Source: Streptomyces sp. NBC_01591 (GTDB taxonomy: Bacteria > Actinomycetota > Actinomycetes > Streptomycetales > Streptomycetaceae). Taken from it: a stretch of DNA of 64,000 bases. The translations under genes were made by a program, and so were the position numbers. The stretch covers positions 2,232,001 to 2,296,000 of the forward strand of contig NZ_CP109327.1 in NCBI RefSeq assembly GCF_035918155.1, written 5' to 3'. Of the stretch, positions 49,047-56,699 are shown piece after piece (position 1 is the first letter of the stretch; each line of letters opens with the position of its first letter). Below the pieces are notes generated by a model. That model was not told where the DNA came from. It saw nothing but the letters and a program-made list of their open reading frames with translations, and made no database searches.

Positions 49047-49398
49047 TGTGGTACGCCTTGCGCAGCGTCTCGTGCACGGTCCACGTCGTACGGTCGCCCT
49101 CGCGCAGCACGCAGGCGTCCCCCGGCCCGAGCTCCAGCGTCGCACCGCCCTCGACCACCACGGTCGCGCGCCCGCTGACGACCACGAAGAGTTCGTCGGC
49201 CTCGGTGTCGGTGACCACGCCGGGCGTGATCTGCCAGATCCCGCGCACTTGCTTGCCGTCGGGCGACTCCCAGAGCACCTTGCCGGTCACCACGGGCTCG
49301 CCCGAGACGATCTGCGCGGGGTCGAGCGGTTCCGGTTCGAGTTCGGCGTCCGGAATGTGTACGACGAACGAGGCAGGAGCTTGATCAAATGTGGTCAT
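49036..49398 (-). CDS. Cupin-domain protein
   Basis: 120 residues, cupin_3/DUF861 (EutQ-like) type: GIWQITPGVVTDTEADELFV, then VVSGRATVVVEGG and LGPGDACVLREGD. The usual metal-binding histidines are not evident in the first motif (only Glu and Thr), so it may bind sugar or act without metal. ATG 49398 with AAGGTG upstream. Function unknown. Confidence 0.85.
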   Translation of the reverse strand: MTTFDQAPASFVVHIPDAELEPEPLDPAQIVSGEPVVTGKVLWESPDGKQVRGIWQITPGVVTDTEADELFVVVSGRATVVVEGGATLELGPGDACVLREGDRTTWTVHETLRKAYHISL

Positions 49399-49550
49399 GG
49401 CCGGTCACCTTAGCGAGTGCCGGAAGACGACTCGGTAGCAGGTTGCGTCAGTACCGGTCGACCGAATCCCGGTCCGCCCGAGCGTCCCGCATGGGGCCGC
49501 CGCCCCGGCCGCACGTTTGAGGCGGGTACGCCCGCGACAGGGATGTGGAC

Positions 49551-50534
49551 ATGTCATCCAACGCGTCGCACAGCGCACATCCCTGCGCCCCCGCCCTCTC
49601 CGCCGAGGTACGGGCGGCCCTCGCCACGCACCACCCCGTCGTGGCCCTGGAGTCGACGATCATCGCCCACGGTCTGCCGCGCCCCCGCAATCTGCGGGTC
49701 GCCGAGGAGCTCGAGGGGCTCGTACGGTCCGCGGGCGCGGTGCCCGCAACGATCGCCGTACTCGACGGAAAGGCCCGCATCGGCCTGGACGAAGCCCAGT
49801 TGGAGCGGGTCGCCACGGACCCCGCGATGCGGAAGCTGGGGCACCGGGACCTCGCGCCGGCCCTGGCGACGGGCGTGAGCGGCGCGACGACGGTGTCCGC
49901 GACGGCGTTCCTGGCCGCCCGCGCCGGCCTGCGCGTCTTCGCGACCGGCGGCCTCGGGGGCGTACACCGGGAATGGACCCGGACCCAGGACGAGTCCGCC
50001 GATCTCCGGCTCCTCGCGCGGACCGGCATCACCGTGGTGTGCGCGGGGGTGAAGTCGATCCTCGACGTCCCGGCCACGCTGCAGCGCCTGGAGACGCTGG
50101 GCGTCACGGTGCTCGGTTACGGCACCGACCGCTTCCCCGGCTTCTATCTGACCAGTTCGGGCGAGCCGGTCGACTGGACGGTGCGGACGCCCGAGGAGGT
50201 CGCGGAGGTGATGCGGACCCAGGACCTGCTCGGCGGTCCCGGTTCCGCGCTGATCGTCGCCAACCCGGTGTCCGTGGCGGACCAGTTGGATCCCGCGCTC
50301 CACGACCGCGTGCTGGCCGAGGCCCTGGCGGAGAGCCGGGAGCGCGGCCTCGTGGGCCAGGCCGTCACACCGTTCCTGCTGGACCGGCTGGTGCGGGGAA
50401 CCGGGGGCGCTTCGCTGGAGGCCAATCTGTCGGCCGTACGCGGCAACGTATCGCTTGCCGCGCGGATCTCCGGCGCGTGGGCCGCCACGTCCCAGGACCC
50501 GGCGTCACAGCGGAACCCGTCGGCCGGACGATGA
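49551..50534 (+). CDS. psuG: Pseudouridine-5'-phosphate glycosidase
   Basis: Splits pseudouridine 5'-phosphate into uracil and ribose 5-phosphate. 327 residues. Family motifs: VALESTIIAHGLPRPRNLRV near residue 29, AVLDGKARIGL near 70 (lysine of the active site), ATGGLGGVHR near 130 and CAGVKSILDVPATLQRLETL near 166. ATG 49551 is preferred (AGGGA seven bases upstream) over GTG 49545. Overlaps psuK as ATGA, giving a two-gene pathway. Confidence 0.94.
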   Translation: MSSNASHSAHPCAPALSAEVRAALATHHPVVALESTIIAHGLPRPRNLRVAEELEGLVRSAGAVPATIAVLDGKARIGLDEAQLERVATDPAMRKLGHRDLAPALATGVSGATTVSATAFLAARAGLRVFATGGLGGVHREWTRTQDESADLRLLARTGITVVCAGVKSILDVPATLQRLETLGVTVLGYGTDRFPGFYLTSSGEPVDWTVRTPEEVAEVMRTQDLLGGPGSALIVANPVSVADQLDPALHDRVLAEALAESRERGLVGQAVTPFLLDRLVRGTGGASLEANLSAVRGNVSLAARISGAWAATSQDPASQRNPSAGR

Positions 50535-51433
50535 CCGACGGCGGCCTGCTCGTCATCGGGGACGTGGTCACGGATGTGGTGGCCCGGCACGGAACGGCAC
50601 TGGCCCACGGCACGGACACCCCGGCCCGGATCCGCACCCTCCCCGGCGGCGCGGGAGCCAACGTCGCCTGCTGGGCGGCCCGTTCTGGATGTGCCGACGT
50701 ACGACTGCTGGCCAGGGTCGGCGCCGACAGCGCGGACTGGCACCGGGACGCACTGCGGCGGGCGGGGGTGCGCTGTCTGCTGGCCGTGGACAACGACGTG
50801 CCGACCGCCACCGTCGTCGCGCTCGTCGACTCCGCCGCCGAGCGCACCTTCCTCACCGACAGCGGCGCCGTGCTCCGACTCTCCCCGGACGACTGGTCAC
50901 CGTCGATGCTGGACGGCATCGCCCATCTCCATCTCTCCGGCTACCTTCTCTTCGCCGCGACGAGCCGCGCGACGGCCCTGCTGGCCCTCCGGGAGGCGCG
51001 GCGGCGACGGATCCCGGTGAGCGTCGATCCGGCCTCGGCCGGCTTCCTCACCGAGCTGGGCGCCGACCGGTTCCTGACCGCTGTGGAGGGCGCCGATCTG
51101 CTGCTGCCCAACGCGGACGAGGCCCGGCTGCTCACCGGGGTGCCCGAACCGGCCGACGCCGCGGCCAAGCTGAGCCTCCAGGTGGGCCGGGTGGTCGTCA
51201 CGCTCGGCGAGGACGGAGCCCTGCTCGCCGCCGCGGGCGCGGTGACCCGGCGCATCCCGGCCGTCCAGGTGCGCGGAGCGGTGGACTCGACCGGGGCGGG
51301 CGACGCGTTCACCGGAGGCTTCCTCGCGGCGTACCTGGCGGGGGAGGACGACGCCTCGGCCGCGGCGGCGGGATGCCGGGCGGGGGCGGAGGCGGTCACC
51401 ACCGTGGGCGGCCGCCCCGGCCCGACCCCATGA
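50531..51433 (+). CDS. psuK: Pseudouridine kinase (PfkB family)
   Basis: 300 residues, ribokinase fold. N-terminal substrate-binding RTLPGGAGANVACWAA near residue 35 and the PfkB signature VDSTGAGDAFTGGFLAAYLA near 252, with the catalytic aspartate. Function as pseudouridine kinase is inferred from the ATGA overlap with psuG; the fold alone would also fit other sugar kinases. Together they return pseudouridine to uracil and ribose phosphate. Confidence 0.88.
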   Translation: MTDGGLLVIGDVVTDVVARHGTALAHGTDTPARIRTLPGGAGANVACWAARSGCADVRLLARVGADSADWHRDALRRAGVRCLLAVDNDVPTATVVALVDSAAERTFLTDSGAVLRLSPDDWSPSMLDGIAHLHLSGYLLFAATSRATALLALREARRRRIPVSVDPASAGFLTELGADRFLTAVEGADLLLPNADEARLLTGVPEPADAAAKLSLQVGRVVVTLGEDGALLAAAGAVTRRIPAVQVRGAVDSTGAGDAFTGGFLAAYLAGEDDASAAAAGCRAGAEAVTTVGGRPGPTP

Positions 51434-51454
51434 CCACGCCATCAGGGCCACGCC

Positions 51455-51841
51455 TCAGGCAGCCGCCCCGCCCCATCCCGTCCACGCCGGGTGCAGCGGA
51501 TCGTCGGCCCGTACGACCGCGTCCGCACGGTCGCCGGGCGCCGCCTCGTCCTCGTACCGTACGAAAGCGGGCAGCGTCCAGCGCTCCGTCTCCTCGGTAC
51601 GTCGCCGCAGCGCGCCCGGCGACAGCCGCAGATGGACACTCAGGTCGAACGGGAACCAGTGCCCCAGCAGCAACGGGCCGTGCACCACCAGCACTCCGCC
51701 CCCGGGCAGCGGCCGGTACGGGCTGCGCGTGGCCCGGTCGGTCACCGGATCCCAGAGGTCGGGAAGCACCCGACCGCTCCCGCCGGCCTCCAGCGGCCCG
51801 AAGACCTCGCGCCACAGCGCACCCGTGTCGAACCAGCTGTC
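51455..51841 (-). pseudogene. Uridine kinase-like gene, 5' end deleted
   Basis: The frame reading leftward from 51841 begins in mid-protein (DSWFDTGALWREVFGPLE), continues through VLPDLWDPVTDRATRSPYRP, HGPLLLGHWFPFDLSVHLRL and ends normally at 51455. This is the C-terminal ~128 residues of a uridine kinase-like family of about 210 residues; the P-loop half is absent. The homologous frame stops at 51841 without a start codon. A GTG at 51769 could start a 104-residue remnant but it would lack the ATP site. Confidence 0.8.
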
Positions 51842-52107
51842 GGCGGCTGCTCTTCGCCGCCTTCCGCGGGCTGCCGCTCTTCTGGCGCGTGGACCTGGAG
51901 ATCGGGGCGTCCCCGGCCGCGCCCGGCGAGAGCCACCGGCGCATCCCCGAGCTGCGGTTCGATCTGGTGGACGTCCGGGTGAGCGTCCACGCCCTGGTGA
52001 TCGACTACCGCAACCAGATCGGCGGCCGGGTCAGTGAGGTACTGACCTTCCGCGACGACCTGGTGATCTCCGGCTTCGGGGCGTACGGGGAGACGCTCGC
52101 CAACTGA
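51842..52107 (+). pseudogene. NTF2/SnoaL-like gene, 5' end deleted
   Basis: The frame RLLFAAFRGLPLFWRVDLEI to VSEVLTFRDDLVISGFGAYG ends at a proper TGA (52107). It looks like the C-terminal ~85 residues of a nuclear transport factor 2-like protein. No start codon with a ribosome site precedes it; it abuts the truncated kinase head-to-head. Family assignment is from pattern only. Confidence 0.65.
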
Positions 52108-52146
52108 CCACCGGCACCGCTGCCGGTGGCCCCTCGGACCGGGCGG

Positions 52147-52815
52147 TCACTCGCCGCGCAGCTCGGCGGCGAGCGGCCCGTACCCCGACACCTCGGCGCG
52201 TCCGTCCTTGACGGCCTCGGCAAGGGTCAGCCCGCCCTGTGCGAGCGCCAGGAAGACCTCGACGTCGAGTGCGATGCGGGCATCGGCGCGGGCGGCGGGA
52301 CCGTCCCCGTAGACAGCCGCTCCGTCCTCCGCGCCACCGGCACGCACATGGAACTCGCCCTCCTCCAGGTGCACTTCGACGATCCCCGCATGGGTCAGCC
52401 CGTCCAGCGCACGCAGCAGCGGAAGGGCGAACCAGTGGGCCCGCACCGCATCGGTGGGCCGTCGTTCGGCGAGCGCGGGCGCACCCCACTCGGCGAGCGC
52501 GGCGAGCACCGGCATCAGGCCGTGGCCGCGCCCGGTCAGTTCGTAGACCGAGGCGGCGGCGGGCGGCGGAAGCCGGCGGCGGGTGGCGAGGCCGCTCTGC
52601 TCCATGTCCCTGAGCCGGGAGGCGAGCACGTCCGTGCTGACGCCCGGCAGGTCGGCGTGGAGGTCGGTGTAGCGGCGGGGGCCCGCCAGCAGTTCACGGA
52701 CGATCAGCAGGGTCCACCGGTCGCCCACGGAGTCGAGGGCGCGTGCGGTGGCGCAGAACTGGTCGTAACTCCGGCGGCGGACCGGGCGCGTTGCGGGCTG
52801 TTGCTGACGTGGCAT
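52147..52815 (-). CDS. HxlR-family transcriptional regulator
   Basis: 222 residues. Winged helix typical of HxlR: Cys21 in FCATARALDSVGDRWTLLIV (the redox-type cysteine of the family), RYTDLHADLPGVSTDVLASR and MEQSGLATRR; a C-terminal SCP2/sterol-carrier-like domain follows (about 130-222). ATG 52815 is seven bases after TAGACT (52828-52823), hence leaderless; ATG 52833 lies upstream of the expected transcript. Divergent from the aminotransferase gene with two operator-like palindromes between them. Confidence 0.88.
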   Translation of the reverse strand: MPRQQQPATRPVRRRSYDQFCATARALDSVGDRWTLLIVRELLAGPRRYTDLHADLPGVSTDVLASRLRDMEQSGLATRRRLPPPAAASVYELTGRGHGLMPVLAALAEWGAPALAERRPTDAVRAHWFALPLLRALDGLTHAGIVEVHLEEGEFHVRAGGAEDGAAVYGDGPAARADARIALDVEVFLALAQGGLTLAEAVKDGRAEVSGYGPLAAELRGE

Positions 52816-52836
52816 GCGACGCAGTCTAGACATGTT

Positions 52837-52872
52837 GTTGGACTTTCCAAGCCCGAGCTTGGTAAAACCAAG
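52837..52872. promoter_or_regulatory. Twin HxlR-type operators
   Basis: GTTGG-N5-CCAAG (52837-52851) and perfect CTTGG-N5-CCAAG (52858-52872), centres 21 bases apart, so on the same face of the helix. The left site covers the -35 area of the hxlR promoter; the right one lies in front of the aminotransferase. Confidence 0.7.
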
Positions 52873-52901
52873 TATCGCAATCAGGTCGGGGAGGCCACCG
52901 C

Positions 52902-54113
52902 ATGGAATTCCGGCAGTCCAGCAAGCTCAACGAGGTCTGTTACGAGATCCGGGGCCCGGTCATCGAGCACGCCAACGCCCTGGAGGAGGCGGGCCACAGC
53001 GTGCTCCGGCTCAACACGGGCAACCCCGCGCTCTTCGGTTTCGAGGCGCCGGAGGAGGTCGTCCAGGACATGATCCGGATGCTTCCGCAGGCCCATGGCT
53101 ACACGGATTCGCGCGGCATCCTGTCCGCCCGCCGGGCGGTGGCGCAGCGCTACCAGGCGATGGGGCTGGCGGACGTCGGGGTCGACGACGTCTTCCTCGG
53201 CAACGGCGTCTCCGAGCTGATCTCGATGGCCGTCCAGGCGCTGCTGGAGGACGGCGACGAGGTGCTCGTCCCGTCCCCCGACTACCCGCTGTGGACCGCA
53301 GTGGTGACCCTGGCGGGCGGCAAGTCCGTGCACTACACCTGTGACGAGGCGTCGGACTGGAACCCCGACCTCGCCGACATGGCCTCGAAGATCACCGACC
53401 GCACCAAGGCCGTCGTGATCATCAACCCGAACAATCCGACCGGCGCCGTCTACCCGCGCGAGATCCTCGAAGGCATCCTCGACCTGGCGCGCAGGCACGG
53501 CCTGATGGTGTTCGCCGACGAGATCTACGACCAGATCCTGTACGACGACGCCGAGCACCACAGTGTGGCGGTCCTCGCCCCCGACCTGGTCTGCCTCACC
53601 TTCAGCGGCCTGTCGAAGACGTACCGCGTGGCGGGTTTCCGCTCCGGCTGGATGGTGGTCTCCGGCCCGCAGCAGCACGCCCGCAACTATCTGGAGGGGC
53701 TGACCATGCTCGCCTCCATGCGGCTGTGCCCCAACGCGCCCGCGCAGTACGCCATTCAGGCCGCGCTCGGCGGCCGGCAGTCGATCGGGGAGCTGGTCGC
53801 ACCGGGCGGCAGGCTGTACGAGCAGCGCAACCGGGCCTGGGAGAAGCTGAACGAGATCCCGGGGGTGTCGTGCGTGAAGCCGAAGGGCGCACTGTACGCG
53901 TTCCCGCGCCTCGACCCGAAGGTTCATCGCATCGTCGACGACGAGAAGTTCGTACTGGACCTGCTGCTGCGGGAGAAGATCCAGGTCGTGCAGGGCACCG
54001 GCTTCAACTGGCCGCGGCCCGACCACTTCCGGATCCTCACGCTCCCGTACGCTGACGATCTCGACGCGGCGATCAGCCGCATCGGCCGCTTCCTGACCGG
54101 ATACCGCCAGTGA
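52902..54113 (+). CDS. Alanine-type aminotransferase (class I PLP)
   Basis: 403 residues, AlaA-like class I aminotransferase; expected to interconvert alanine/2-oxoglutarate and pyruvate/glutamate or act on a related amino acid. PLP lysine Lys239 in FSGLSKTYRVAGFRSGW; cofactor residues in IINPNNPTGAVYP near 174 and VFADEIYDQI near 203; the C-terminal arginine motif FRILTLPY. ATG 52902 has GGGGAGG seven bases upstream. Divergent from hxlR, which probably controls it. Confidence 0.92.
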   Translation: MEFRQSSKLNEVCYEIRGPVIEHANALEEAGHSVLRLNTGNPALFGFEAPEEVVQDMIRMLPQAHGYTDSRGILSARRAVAQRYQAMGLADVGVDDVFLGNGVSELISMAVQALLEDGDEVLVPSPDYPLWTAVVTLAGGKSVHYTCDEASDWNPDLADMASKITDRTKAVVIINPNNPTGAVYPREILEGILDLARRHGLMVFADEIYDQILYDDAEHHSVAVLAPDLVCLTFSGLSKTYRVAGFRSGWMVVSGPQQHARNYLEGLTMLASMRLCPNAPAQYAIQAALGGRQSIGELVAPGGRLYEQRNRAWEKLNEIPGVSCVKPKGALYAFPRLDPKVHRIVDDEKFVLDLLLREKIQVVQGTGFNWPRPDHFRILTLPYADDLDAAISRIGRFLTGYRQ

Positions 54114-54117
54114 TCGG

Positions 54118-54744
54118 ATGCCCCCGGTGACCTGCTCCACCTGCCGCTTTCCCGTCCATACCCAGTTCGCCTCGTTCGGGCTCGTCGGCCCGATCGTGGA
54201 GGAGGGACTCGATCCGGCCACCGATCCGGCCTGGGCGGAGTCGGGCGCGGCGTCACCGGCGGAGTACGCGCGCTGGTCGGGTCATCTGTGCGGTATGACC
54301 TGCCTGCGCATGGCGCTCGGCGCCGGGGCCCCGTCCCTGTTCGCGCTGCGCGACGGGGCGCTGCGGTACGGCGCGTACACCGAGGACGCGCAGGGGGAGA
54401 TCCGGGGGCTGATCTACGCCCCCTTCGCCGAGTACGCACGCGAGGTGCACGGCGTGGACGCCACGGTGCACCGTCATCTCGCGCCGGAGGAGATCCTCGG
54501 TCTGCTGGACGGCGGCCGCACGGTCATGGCCTCGGTGCACTACGGAATCCGGCACCCCGGGCGGCCGGCTCCCGGGCGGGGCGGGCATCTGGTGCTGCTG
54601 ACGTCCCGTACGGCCGACGGCACGGGCGTCCACTTCCACAACCCGTCGGGCACGACGGCGCGGACGCGGGCCGCGGAGCTCGCGCTGTCCGACTTCGAGC
54701 GCTTCTTCGCGGGGCGCGGGGTGTCGCTGCCCGCGAGCGTGTGA
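54118..54744 (+). CDS. C39-like papain-fold peptidase family protein
   Basis: 208 residues, no signal peptide. The triad of a C39-type fold is present: Cys in GHLCGMTCLRMAL near residue 60, His in GRGGHLVLLTS near 160 and Asn in VHFHNPSG near 174. An N-terminal CxxC (CSTC) is an extra feature. Four bases after the aminotransferase, so in its operon. Could process or sense peptides in the cytosol; target unknown. Confidence 0.78.
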   Translation: MPPVTCSTCRFPVHTQFASFGLVGPIVEEGLDPATDPAWAESGAASPAEYARWSGHLCGMTCLRMALGAGAPSLFALRDGALRYGAYTEDAQGEIRGLIYAPFAEYAREVHGVDATVHRHLAPEEILGLLDGGRTVMASVHYGIRHPGRPAPGRGGHLVLLTSRTADGTGVHFHNPSGTTARTRAAELALSDFERFFAGRGVSLPASV

Positions 54745-54790
54745 GCGGCGCGGCACGGGATTCGAGCGGCGCGTCGCCGTAAACGGGAGC

Positions 54791-54821
54791 GGGCCCGGGG
54801 GCGTAGCCGGCCCCCGAGCCC
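54791..54821. terminator. Terminator between C39-like gene and tRNA-like unit
   Basis: CGGGGGC/GCCCCCG stem (loop GTAGCCG) flanked by GGGC/GCCC; 46 bases after the C39-like gene and at the far end of the tRNA-like transcript on the other strand. Confidence 0.8.
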
Positions 54822-54825
54822 TGAT

Positions 54826-54900
54826 GTGCCACCCGTTCGGCACGCCGACACTTTTAAGGACCCGTGTCAGGTTTATGTCGCCGCGTCCTGCCTTTAGACG
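54826..54900 (-). other. Third structured segment with tRNA D-arm-like hairpin
   Basis: Minus strand: CGTC-TAAAGGCAG-GACG (54900-54884) looks like the D-arm of a tRNA-Glu-type molecule (GG in the loop). Then hairpins GACAC/GTGTC (54868-54847) and GTGCC/GGCAC (54843-54826). No T-arm follows, so no tRNA is called. Lies just before the terminator. Confidence 0.35.
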
Positions 54901-54915
54901 ACCGCAGATCGAAGC

Positions 54916-55056
54916 TCCGCGGGCCGGAGTCGAACCGGCATCTCGACGCCCGTGGGCACGGGCCCGTTTGATTCGGCGATCGGTGGCGAATGCTGAGTCT
55001 GGAGCAAGAGTCTGAGATTGATCGCGGTCTGCCTCTACCATTTGGGCCACCCCGGC
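54916..55056 (-). ncRNA. tRNA-like RNA element 2, with enlarged central part
   Basis: 5' GCCGGGG (55056-55050), then a class II tRNA-like D-arm, TG-GCC-CAAATGGTAGA-GGC (55049-55031). Instead of a 17-base anticodon arm there is a 6-bp stem GCGATC/GATCGC (55025-55020 with 54981-54976) closing a 38-base loop that contains two CAGACTC copies. A perfect hairpin GCCCGTG-CC-CACGGGC (54963-54948) stands for the variable arm, and GCCGG-TTCGACT-CCGGC (54939-54923) is a perfect T-arm. The 3' acceptor strand pairs only 5 of 7 with the 5' strand. No anticodon can be assigned. Confidence 0.5.
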
Positions 55057-55081
55057 CCGCTCAGGCGCGGGACGCACAGAA

Positions 55082-55167
55082 TGCCGGGGGGAGGACTCGA
55101 ACCTCCACTGGAACCACGTCGTCACGACAAGCTTCAGTTTCAGCTTGCGCTCCTCGCGCACCCCGGC
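55082..55167 (-). ncRNA. tRNA-like RNA element 1, no usable anticodon
   Basis: 86 bases with a perfect 7-bp acceptor stem (GCCGGGG with CCCCGGC), discriminator A, and a perfect T-arm GGAGG-TTCGAGT-CCTCC. The D-arm is reduced (CGC-GAGGA-GCG). The central arm is AAGCT-GAAACTGA-AGCTT with an 8-base loop lacking U33, and a 22-base variable region contains GTCG-TGA-CGAC. No CCA encoded. It looks like a tRNA mimic or decayed tRNA, downstream of the gene at 55200-55931. Confidence 0.5.
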
Positions 55168-55186
55168 CGAAATGAGTCGGCCGGGG
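55161..55186. terminator. Hairpin after the 55.2-kb gene, overlapping tRNA-like element 1
   Basis: CCCCGGCCG-N8-CGGCCGGGG, 9-bp perfect stem, 13 bases after the stop at 55200. Its right arm is also the 5' acceptor strand of element 1, so the hairpin and the tRNA-like fold are mutually exclusive. Confidence 0.6.
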
Positions 55187-55199
55187 AATCAATGGTCGG

Positions 55200-55931
55200 T
55201 CACCCGAAGAGGTAACCGAATACCGCATCACCCACCCGCTGGTCGGTGACATCCGCGCCGTTGGCTTCCTCGCGAGCGTACTTCACGGCCTGCTGGAGCT
55301 TCTCCACCCGGTCCAGCAACTCGTTGACGCGACGTGCGGGAAGGGCGCCGGAGAACTTCACCGTCGTCCAGTACCCGATCGGGACGTCCTCGTAGTACAC
55401 CTCGACCTGTGCCGGGTGCTTCTCGGTGGCCTCCGCCTTCACGTGGTTGCGGGGCACCTTCTTCGTGCGGAGGGTCCGTACCGGCTCGGTCTTCCAGGAG
55501 TCCGTCGACGGGTCCTGGGTCCAGGCCTCCGCGGCGTCGAGCACCGGCAGCTTGCGGACAAAGGTGTTCAGGTCCGTCAGCTGCTTCTCCAGGAAGAGCA
55601 GATACGAGACCGGCACGTCGCTCACGAGCACCCGACCGTCGACCTTCACATCGGCGCGGGCCGAGCAGTTCGCCCAGTCCTTCGTGGCGGTCACATCGAA
55701 GAGCCGGGTCAGGGTCGCCGCGGTCTCCCGCAGCACGTCCTCGGCCTTGATCTGCACCAGCGTCGACTCGGGCGGCAGCTGCTCGCCCTCCTCGTCCTTC
55801 GGCTGGTACGTCCGGGAGATCCCGGCCAGCAGACCGGTCTTCTGGAGGCCGTGATGCGCCGCCGTCAGGTCCTGGTGAGCCTTGGACTTGACGCCCTTCT
55901 CCACTGCGATGATCTGATTGAGTTTCGCCAC
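55200..55931 (-). CDS. Protein of unknown function next to tRNA-like RNAs (probably DUF7873)
   Basis: 243 residues, soluble, no signal or membrane helix. Starts VAKLNQIIAVEKGVKSKAHQ, continues with charged helical and beta segments (VSYLLFLEKQLTDLN, VEVYYEDVPIGYWTTVKFSG) and a helical end. I recall this as a family now labelled DUF7873, found in actinobacteria and phages; the label is from memory. GTG 55931 is seven bases after TAACTT (55944-55939), with TTGGCC 17 bases further up, so the start is leaderless and this promoter probably also transcribes the RNA elements downstream. Function unknown; the link to RNA is positional. Confidence 0.78.
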   Translation of the reverse strand: MAKLNQIIAVEKGVKSKAHQDLTAAHHGLQKTGLLAGISRTYQPKDEEGEQLPPESTLVQIKAEDVLRETAATLTRLFDVTATKDWANCSARADVKVDGRVLVSDVPVSYLLFLEKQLTDLNTFVRKLPVLDAAEAWTQDPSTDSWKTEPVRTLRTKKVPRNHVKAEATEKHPAQVEVYYEDVPIGYWTTVKFSGALPARRVNELLDRVEKLQQAVKYAREEANGADVTDQRVGDAVFGYLFG

Positions 55932-56000
55932 ATCGGGGAAGTTAGCAGCGCCGAGTCGGCCGGCCAAACGCTTTTCGCATGACCCGTTCTTCGGATTGAT

Positions 56001-56411
56001 TCACGCGGGCAGTGCCGCGGTGAGGTCGACCTCGATCAGCTGCCCGGAAAAGCCGAGCCGCGCGACGCCGAGGAGCGTGCTCGCGGTGGTGAACGCAGGC
56101 CCGATGACCGAGCCGGCGAGCCGGCGCCAGGCGGCCCCGAGGACCGTGACGTCGTCGCTGACCACGTAGATCACCGACCGGACGACCTGTGCCGGTCCGA
56201 CCCCAACAGCCGTGAGCGCGACAAGGGAGTTGGCCGCGACCTGGTCGATCTGGGCGTCGAGATCGCCCGGACCCACCAGCGTGCCGGAGCGGTCGAGCGG
56301 GCACTGCCCGGCCAGATGGGCGGTCCGGCCCGCCTCCACGACGGTGATGTGGTGATAGCCGGGCGTGGGGTGCAGCTGCTCCGGATTGATCCGGCTGATC
56401 TCGGCGGTCAT
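56001..56411 (-). CDS. RidA/YjgF-family protein
   Basis: 136 residues, the normal size of trimeric RidA proteins. RidA deaminates reactive enamine/imine intermediates made by PLP enzymes. The C-terminal GVARLGFSGQLIEVDLTAAL fits the family, but the usual catalytic arginine in the (V)A(I)xxAR motif near residue 105 is not at the expected place (SVIGPAFTTASTLLGV), so this may be a paralogue with other chemistry. ATG 56411 used. Confidence 0.8.
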   Translation of the reverse strand: MTAEISRINPEQLHPTPGYHHITVVEAGRTAHLAGQCPLDRSGTLVGPGDLDAQIDQVAANSLVALTAVGVGPAQVVRSVIYVVSDDVTVLGAAWRRLAGSVIGPAFTTASTLLGVARLGFSGQLIEVDLTAALPA

Positions 56412-56699
56412 GAGGGCGATTCTGACGGGCCGGGGCCTCGGGGCGCAGCGGGATTTCGGCGGGCGCCCCGGACCGACCCGTACGGGTGGTTTCCACCGGA
56501 TGCCCATGTCCTTACCGCTGTGCGACGGGGGCCGCTTGTCACAGTGAGGCCCGCGCGTCCGCACCACCCGACCCGCAGGCTCCCCCGCTCGCGCACGGGC
56601 CCCGTCCTCGCGGGCTCTCCCCCATCCGCATACGGGCACCCCCCGTATACGGACACCACCCGTCACCGCCTCCCCAGGCGCCGAACGAAGGGCCCCGCC

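Noticed and set aside
54253..55161. 302-codon minus-strand open frame
   Set aside because: It runs through the tRNA-like elements and terminator and antisense to the C39-like gene; composition and lack of domains mark it as non-coding.
54890..55167. Canonical tRNA genes
   Set aside because: T-arms are perfect but no 7-base anticodon loop with U33 can be formed in either element, and element 2 lacks a full acceptor stem; described as tRNA-like instead.
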